Source of the DNA: Dasyornis broadbenti
Lineage: Eukaryota; Chordata; Aves; Passeriformes; Dasyornithidae
Reading direction: 5' to 3'
DNA: 64,000 nt
Assembly (NCBI GenBank): GCA_013397935.1
Contig: VZRN01001103.1
Span: 273,985-337,984, forward strand
Part shown: positions 52,701 to 61,700 of the stretch, one piece after another
Numbering within the stretch: position 1 is the stretch's first letter
Layout: every line of letters begins with the position of its first letter
Translations under genes and position numbers: made by a program
Notes under the pieces: generated by a model
The model's input: the letters and a program-made list of their open reading frames with translations, nothing else
Told to the model about the DNA's origin: nothing
Database searches by the model: none

Positions 52701-55700
52701 AAACACGTTCTGGACCATCATTCAGGCTTGATAATACGGTTGGTCATATCAAAATAATAATATAATTCATTCTTTATTTTGTGATGTAATCTTTCTCATA
52801 TTGGGTGGATAAGAGTGGGTGCACTATTCTAGCTGCAGCATTAAAACAAGCACTAAGTAAAGAGGTAACCACTGTGATGGATGTGCTGGCTCTGTTCCTG
52901 TTCATACAGCATAGGATGCTGTTGCTCCTCTGTCAGGACACGCCATGGGCTTACACTCAGCTTACTGAGACTCCTTTTTCACAGGGCTGCTCCCTAGGCA
53001 GGCCCCAGCTGGGGCTGGTGCACTGGCTTCTTCCTTCCCAGGTACTGGACTTTACAGTTGCCCTTGTCAAATTCCATACCGTTCCTGTAGGGGCAGCCTC
53101 AGGAGGTCCTTCAGGATACCAGCCATGCTATTCAGTGCATGGGATGCTCCTCCTGCCTTAATGTATCTGCAAATTTGATGAAAGTGTGGTGTCACCCCCT
53201 TTGGATCATTGCCAAGGGTGTTAAGGGGGACAGACCTCTGTGTATTCCACGTGCTCCCCATCTCCACACAGTGTGTTAGGAGATAAAAACAGTATTTAAA
53301 ATATGCTGTGTATTACATGTATATATAAAAGTACCTTTGGATGTAAATGTTTTATATATGTATGTTAAATATATTTGTGTAAAGTAGTACATAATGTAAA
53401 ATGTAGCAGAAGGGTTTCCTAGATTTTTTTTATTTTCTTAGGGCACATTTTAAGTCAGAGTTTGAGAAGTTCAGTTTGTTCATACCTAATTCTTCAAAAT
53501 TTTGAAGTGCAAGAACCCTCACTATTTGCTTCATGACTTTATAGAGCTTACCTTAAAATTAAAGAAGAAAATGCTTTAGAAGATTTTGTATATTCTAATT
53601 TCATAGAATTGTGTTTTAAGTCTCCTGTATTCAGAAAGCTGAATATTCCAAGTACTTGTAAACTTCATGGGTTTTTAGTGTTTTGCATATATGTCCCTCT
53701 GAGATCCACAATTCTACTGAAGTGGGTCTGTGATGAGACATAGCCAAATCTGACCACCAGAAGATAAATCAATCTTCCAGGTGTTATGATTTGTATGCAG
53801 TTCTGAGAGGCTTTTATAGGAGTGTGTGTGTCTGTGTGTGTGAGGGAAGAGGAGGGGAGGGGGCTGTTGGGGAGTGATGTGCCTGGGACATGGCGTGTGA
53901 ATGTGTTGTACTGAGCAAGGATGATTCTGTATTTGCCTGACTGTGCAAAACATGAAGGCTCCTACACTTGAACTGAGCTCAGAATAAAATGTGTGGATTT
54001 AAAGCTTCACTTCTGAACATCTGAATACATGGTAATAGGTGTGTTATTTCATCCTAGGAAGTACTGGGTTCAGAGACTTTCATGCAAGGAATACCCTGTG
54101 ACGTAAATTCAACGATTTCCACTGGGAGCTTTTCAACCAGTGAAAAGTTGAATGCAAGCCCTGTTGACACTGGTGAGCGTTCAGGTTTTGTTGTTCCTGT
54201 AAAAGGAAAAGTGTGGTTTAATTTTATGGCAGAATGGATCTTACTCACTGAAGATAAGTTCTTCTGAAAAAAGCTTATGTCAAACTTCACTGAAGGTTAC
54301 TAATATGTCTTACAGAGTTGAGCATAACCAGAATGTTTTCTTAGGTGCTTATGATTTTTTACTTTTACAATAATTTAACATTGTAATACGTCTGCTTTGG
54401 CAAAGGATATTTTGAATTTTATGAAGCAACTGTAACACTAGCAGTTTTCAAGTGGCAATTTTTATTGTAAAAATGATCTTCAAATGATACACTGATAAAA
54501 GTTTCCTAATCAATATATATCATGGGTTGTTGTAGAGCTATGATTGTCTTGCTTTTAAGAGACTTGTTCCAGTATCTGCTTGTCACCACAGTAATTCTTA
54601 ATGACTGATTTTTGAAAATATCACTTGAATGCCACATGAACTTTAAATAGTTTTCTGGGAAATATATGTTCTTACTATTTTTTGTTTGTAGTCTGCCTCT
54701 TGATGTTGTTAGTTTTTCATAATATCAAGAATAATTCCTTTATAATAAATACATAAGTGCCCCTGACATTATTACTTGTGAACATGGAAGTGAGTTTGAA
54801 ATTTATTAGATAGTGACCCGTGGCTTTACTTACTTTGAGGCTTAATGTTGTGTTATTCTGACACACATCTGATTTCTTAAGCAACATGTGTATATGAGTT
54901 ATTCCATGTTTATAAATCAAATTTTGAAGATTACAGTGTTTGCAGCCTGAGATTCCAATGGCTCATTTTAACCCTAATGTTTCAAACTGATGTTATTTTG
55001 AGTAGTAAACTTCATAACTCATGTGACCAATCTGTGTTTTAATGCTGTGAGAAAGCTGAAGCAAATTCTAAGATCATTTGCTTGTAGTTTTTCTTCTCTC
55101 TATTTTTAGTTGTGAAAGAAAAATACCGAAAATTTTGTTACTTGGCTAAATAAATTTTTCATGTCTAGCTGTGTCTTCACCATACACTCAGTGCTTAGTA
55201 ATGACCTTTTCTGGTGACTTTGTGCAAGTCTTCTGTAAGCCCATAGATACAAAAGGGTTGGTGTCCTGTCTAGGAACATGATTTTGGTTGTCTTGATCCC
55301 TCGGATTTCTAGTGTTGGTATTAAGCAATTTCTCTTTGAGTATGAATAAAATTACTGTGTGGTGTCATAAAGATACTCAAGATCACATGAAAGGATTGAC
55401 ACGTTTATGTGCAGCAGGAGGTAAAGATGTGCTAGCTAGCATAAAATAGCAGTATTAATTCTTCTCTGATTTTATCATTTCAGTATTTCCTAAGTCTACA
55501 TACTGTAAAAGTGCTAAGCTGTAAAAGTGCTAAGTACTGACTGCTCCCTAATTAGGTATTAGCAACTTGCATTTGTGAAAATGTGTGGTAAGGTTTTGTA
55601 GGAGTGTTGACAGGAGACAATTAAAGAAACAAAACCCCAGAACTCTTTGTGAGTATTTCAGGATATTAAGCACTGTTTTTTCAAATGATGTAATGCAAGT

Positions 55701-58700
55701 GATTTGTATGCACAACTGTGAACATCTAACTTACTTTTTCAGGATTGTCTTCTGATAGTAGAGATGGTGGAATTCTGAGAGAAACACCAAGCCACCCTTG
55801 GAACTCCTCACTTCCTTTTACCTTGCAGCAGAGGCAAGAGAATTTATCTGGAGTGTCTGAAAGTCAGTTATCTGAAGGAGAGATGAACCTTTATAAAGAA
55901 AACCAGATACAGCAGATCTTGGGGAAGCCTGCTGGGAACTTGAACTCTTACTCAGAGGATAATACACATTTCCAAGGTATTCACTAATTTATAGCATTTT
56001 TTTGCTGCTCTCTGACCATACAGAATGAGGAGCTGACTCAGTGTTAGGCATTGGTCTGTATTATTTATATTGAGCTTCCATTTTAAAGTCAGTAAGGATT
56101 CTACATGCAAGAATTCAGTACTTTGATATTCTTCCTGCTTTGTGTTAGGTACATTTTCACAAAACATAATCTAGTGCAGAAAAAAACCCCAAAACTGATC
56201 AGGTGTGTCAGTTCTGTGCAGCGTCCTGCCACTGTGGCTGGGCTGTTTGCTATCTGTGCCATTTTTGTCTCTTCTTTATGCACAGCTTTCACTTCAGGAA
56301 AGTAGAGAAATATTATATAATACTTTTTTGTTCACAGGAGGTCCCATAGTTGATGAAACACTGATTAACAAGTTGGTGGGAGTTCTGTGCTCTCTAGAAA
56401 AATGTAACAATTCACAAAAATTAAGAAAATCATTATTAACTGTCACAAAAATAATGCTAATGTTTTAATTCAAATCACTTCCTCCTGAAATGTTTGAAAA
56501 CCTCAAATCATGTAATTACAGATTAATCTAGACCAGGAAGTATTTCTGGTTATTGGCCCAAATTCTCCTTCCTGCTCACAACAGAGCCAACTTAGACTAG
56601 GTTGCTTAAAGTCTTGTCCAGGCAAGTTCTGAATATTTCCAAGGACAAATATTCTACTCTCCCAAGCAACATTTTTATAATTTTCTTCTTCTTTTTTTTT
56701 TTTTTTTTTGCCTTGCTTGTTCAAGAAGACTATATTTTCTAGAAACTGACAGAGGATAAAGATTTAGATTAACTACTAGGAAGAAATTAATCATAGCATG
56801 TTGAGGCACTGGTACAGAGAAGTTGTGGATGCCCCTCCCTGGAAGTGTTCAACACCACGTGGGATGGGGCTTTGAGTAACTGGTCAAGTGGAAGGTGTCC
56901 CATTGCTTGGAACTGGATGATCTTTAAGGTCCCTTCCAGCCAAGACCATTCTAGGATTCTCTGTACTGTCTCTTAGGAGGAGGTGGTGGACAGCAGACAT
57001 TTTTGTACCACTTCGCTCACATCCTCAGTTATTCTTTTAAGAGTGGACATACTCAGTTATTCAGCTTCTCTTTGAACACCACGTGCCACACCCTTCCTTT
57101 AATCATCCTTGTGGCTCTTCATTGGTCTTGTTCTGCTGTGGGCTTGGTACTGAGAAGCCCACACCAATGCAGTCTCACAAGTGCTGAACAGAAAACTTAC
57201 GGACTTCACCTTTTCATTTAGAGAAAAATAAAATTGAATCAGTGTAGCACTTTCTTCCTGCTTTTTATACCTACCTTGTGTCAAAGAATTGGATGATGTA
57301 AAGATTTTGTTTTTACAAGCTGGTATTTGTATACCTGCAGAATTCTATATGCTTTATTTACAGCTTATAGAAGCAGTTTGTGATATGTCCATTGTCTGGA
57401 GGGTTTGGGGTGGGTTTTTTTGTTTTTATTTTTATGGGGAGTTGTTTGGGGAGTGTGGGTGATGTTTGTTTGTTTTTGAAATAACCTCTTTTCTTACAGC
57501 TCTGGCAGCTGAGCTCTGTTTTCCTGAAATGGAGAGACCTTTTCCAAACTTCCATCACCAGCTCTTTCAGCCTTTGGAACCAAGTGTTGACTTAGATACA
57601 TCATCATCCTGTTCTCAGTACAGAATTTCCCAAAACAGGAGAGAATTTAGCAAGGTACTACAGAAAAAACTCTGGTGGAGGAAATACTTTGGCTTAAGAT
57701 TTTTGTAAGATTTAAATGGATAATGCCTATACTGTGTTCTTTTTAGAAGAAACACAGCAGTATTTTTTATATACATAGATTGCTGATTGTAGCAGAAATG
57801 TGACCCAAAAATAAAATACTAGCTTTATTTTTTTATCCTTCATATTTCTGAGAAAATTAATTCTTAAATCAAAATTATGTTTTTATGCCACTAGACTTCA
57901 GAATTTTCAACAGAAAGTCCAGACATGTCTACATTTCTAGAAGTGGAAGACTCTGATCTGAATGGACAAAGCACTCTGCCTTCTAGTCTTGAAACAAATG
58001 GGCAAAACAACATTATATCTGGAGAAGGGTCTGTTAGAGAAAATGTTACTCCAGGTATGTACAGTGTGTTCAGATCAGTGCTTTCAAAATCAGCTTTGTG
58101 CCAGTGTGTAAATACCAGCCCTTAGGATGGGTTTGCAGTGTTGAAATGGGGACAGGTCTTGCTTCTCTCAGTCCTGCTTTGAAATTGTCTTAACTCTGCT
58201 GCACTCTCACACACTGTCTCCTCCACCGCTTTTAATGGTGGAACTCCTAAATTTTTCAAAGTTCATTTCTACAGCTGTTATGACTGGGATATAAAAGCAG
58301 ACCAGCTTATTCAAGTCACTGTAATGGATATCATGTTACTTACTCTTTCTGCTTTAATTTTTTTAGTGAGGAAGTATCAACTCTGCTTGGAACTGTCCTT
58401 TTTCAAATATGTGTTCATCTATATCTATTACTTCATAAGTTTGAGGAACTTAAGGAAGTTCCAAAAATGGATTAAAACTTTGTGTATGAGTTAGAGTCTT
58501 GTATGAGTTAGAGTCTCTCTGAACTCATTTGTCTTTTACATACATTGTGTTCTTTAGGAAACAATTCAGTTTTGCTTTCCCACTGTTCAGTCACAGCATT
58601 ATACTGCACACTGCAATACTCGGTCTGATTATAGAATTGCTCTCTACAAAAGAAAGTGGGAGATAAGACAGGAACTTTTGAGCTACAATGTTGTAATTAA

Positions 58701-61700
58701 TTTAGTAGACTAGAGTTTTATAAGTTAACTGCGGCTTATAGCAGTAAAAATATTTTTTAATGTTTTGCAGTTAAGTAAACTTGATATTTCATGTAATTCC
58801 AGATTCTAAAAATTCCAAATACAGCTAGTAGTAATCTACATATTTCTGGAGCAAGAATCAGGTATTTCAGTGTTTCAAGATACTCCAACAAGTAGCTGAA
58901 CAGGAAAGGTGGCACAATAATTTTAAGTCACAGATGTAGTTATAATGTAAATGTTATTGGTCAGTTATATTTGTGATTTGCATATATATACTTACAAAGT
59001 AATAAAAAAGACGAGGTTTACACTTCAGATTTTATGACTGGTCACAGCAAATAGGATTTAGGAAGCTCCATTCTAACTTCAAAACAGCCTATTTCTAAAT
59101 TTCTTGTAGAAACAATCTTAGTGTATTACATATAACTGCAATATCTTCCCATCTTTTAAGTGTTTTTTATAATCCCAAACCAATTACTGTTGTGCTTTAA
59201 AAGGAAGGAAAAAAACCTATAAACAATGGGCTACCCAAGTAAAAACTATTTTAGATTGTCAGTTCAAGGAAAGCTGATGTGCCAGTGCATCATCTGGAGA
59301 ATTTTCTGTTGATGGCTGATGTTGCAGTGTAATTCTTGCCTCTGCATTACAGCTGTTGATCAGCAGACAATATTCTTTATACATGTAAAACTAGATATTT
59401 TGTACATATTGAAGAATGCAAAAAAGTCTAAAGGAAACCATTAAAGGTTTCTGTGATACATTCTGGTGTGTATACAAAGCCTGGTAGTAGCACAATGCTG
59501 GAGTCTGTGTAACTGATTTTATCAAACTTAGGACAAAAAAAGGGTAATTTAAACAACACTGTCGTTTGTTTGGCAGGTGATGTTCTGCCAAAATGCCTCC
59601 CCAGTAATTAATGTTGATACCCAATCTTCCTCTTTTTCTAGCCTCTTCTGGAGAAAAATGGTATATTGACTTGTATGCTCAGATAAAGAAAGATAATTTA
59701 GGGTGCCATACTGTAACTTACAGAAATAGTTGTCTTTGTTCCAGTTTGAATGTTGCTTTCTACTTTGAAAATTTTCTGCCCAAGTAATGGTGTTACGAAT
59801 CATTTATTTTCTGGTTTAGAGACTTTGTTGCAGGCCCAAAAGAGAATCAGAGGATTTTCATTTACAGAGTCTGCTGTAAAATGTATTGACTGCCAGTGTA
59901 GTTATGTCAGCACCATCACGAAGTCCATCCATAAACATACTCTAAGAAGCAGCAAAAAGTGTTGTTTCTTGAAGTTTTGTGTACAGTGATGGAATAATTT
60001 TTTGTAATGTTAATGGTGTTAATGTTTGAGGAAACTTAAGCAGAGGTTTTTAAACAAAATATTTCATCCTATTTACTAGACTCTTTGTTATACATTACTG
60101 AAAAGTCTTACTTAAGAGACTTAAATTAAAAATTCTGTTTTGTTAGCAAGAAGTTTGACTTCTGACAATTTTTGAAACAGGATCTGAGGAATCTTTTCAC
60201 CCACTGCAATTAGAATCTACTCTCAGTGATGACTGTCTGAATGCTGATCAGCCAGGGGATCTTAACACTGTGTCACAGAGACCTTTTGAACAAACACATG
60301 GAATTAGAAACAGCAGCAGCAAGAACAGTATTTCACCTGCAAGAGAATATGAAGAGTTGTCAAGAAGTATGGGATGTATTAATCTTCAGTGTTCTTCAAT
60401 GGAAGATCTGCGGAATGAAAGTCTGATTCAACTGGAAGAGCAACAATCATTTTATCAGCTGGATACCACATCAGTTACAATGGATGAAACTTTGTCTCAA
60501 CAGTTATTCAAAGAGACTATGTCTTCTGAAAAATTACCTTTGGAGGCATTTGATCAGAAGAAGTATGTGAAGCTTCCTGAAAAATCAGTTCATGTAGATG
60601 AAGTAAATAAAGCTGTGGAGCTGCATTCTCAGTGCAATGTGAATATAAAGGAACCAGATCAAAGCTTTCCAGAAGGACAAGAATCTCTGAGGGTTCTCGG
60701 AGAAACCAACTTGGAAGACTCAGACGACCATTTGCACACTGTTGTACAACAGAACAATTCTTTACTCAAAAGACATGAAAAACATTCTCATCCTGTGCCC
60801 AGAAGCTCATGTCGGATCCCAGTCTGGGTGAGTAAAACAGATTTCCAAAAGCAGGGGTTTTGTTGTTGCAGGAAGTTACTGTAGACCTTTAATATCTGAA
60901 AGCCTGGCAGATGTTGATTTTACAATTCTAGTTCCTGTTTCCTGGAGTTTTGTCCTGCTCCTCCTTTCAGATCATAGCACTGAGATAATTAGCAGTAGCT
61001 TAAATGAGCTGAGTTCCCATGATGGTTGGAAGAGCTGTAGCATTTCTGTTGCATCTCCTTCTGTCAGCATCAGGTGATAGAGCACATGCAGCTGGGTTAC
61101 ATGGCATGGGTACCTCACTGAACAGCCCCTGGCCCCATTTAGAAGCCTGAAGGAGGTAAATTAACCAAAGCATAAGCAAACTTAAAGAAATAATGTTGAT
61201 GTAGGTTTAAAAAAATGTTTGCCCTAGAAATAAGTAATTTAGACTTGAGGAGAGGGGGAGTTTTTGTAGTTGTTTGGTTGCTTTGGGTTATTTCAGTTTT
61301 TTGAGTTCTGATATATGTGTTCTTTCTGTATTTCATTTACTGCTTGAGGCATATTTTCTTTCTTCTATATGTTAAATGACCTTCCTTTTTCTGACAACAG
61401 TGTTGCTATTGCTGAAAATATTGGGGTTTTTACTTTTTTTCTTCACTAATGTCTTGTATAATTTATTTTCTAGGAGACTGAGTCAGGGCGTGGTATTATG
61501 GAAGAACCTGAGCTCACTCTGATAAGCTCCAATGACATCAGTATTGTAGAATCAGACACTGAACATCCTAAGCAAGACAAAATGAAGGAGGATGCAATGG
61601 GTAACACAGCATGTGTGCATCAGTCTGAGTGTAAAGTTTTTACTGAGGTGAGCGTTATCTAAGATGATTCTCTTTGGAACTTAGTATTAATCACAATAAG

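Larger units (their letters stand above)
55977..57499 (+). other. CEP295 intron 21
   Basis: Contains two CR1 pieces (56778-56964 and 57050-57195) and a T-run at 56691-56710. A splice-acceptor-like TTGTTCACAG at 56328-56337 leads into a frame without a phase-compatible donor. Confidence 0.5.

Noticed and set aside
56338..56376. Extra CEP295 exon after TTGTTCACAG
   Set aside because: Exons 21 and 22 are both phase 1 and join directly. No donor here gives phase 1, and the candidate GTGGGA donor would break the frame.
59818..59989. Possible exon after TTCTGGTTTAG in intron 23
   Set aside because: The frame ends in a stop with no phase-compatible donor, and it shows no CEP295-like composition.
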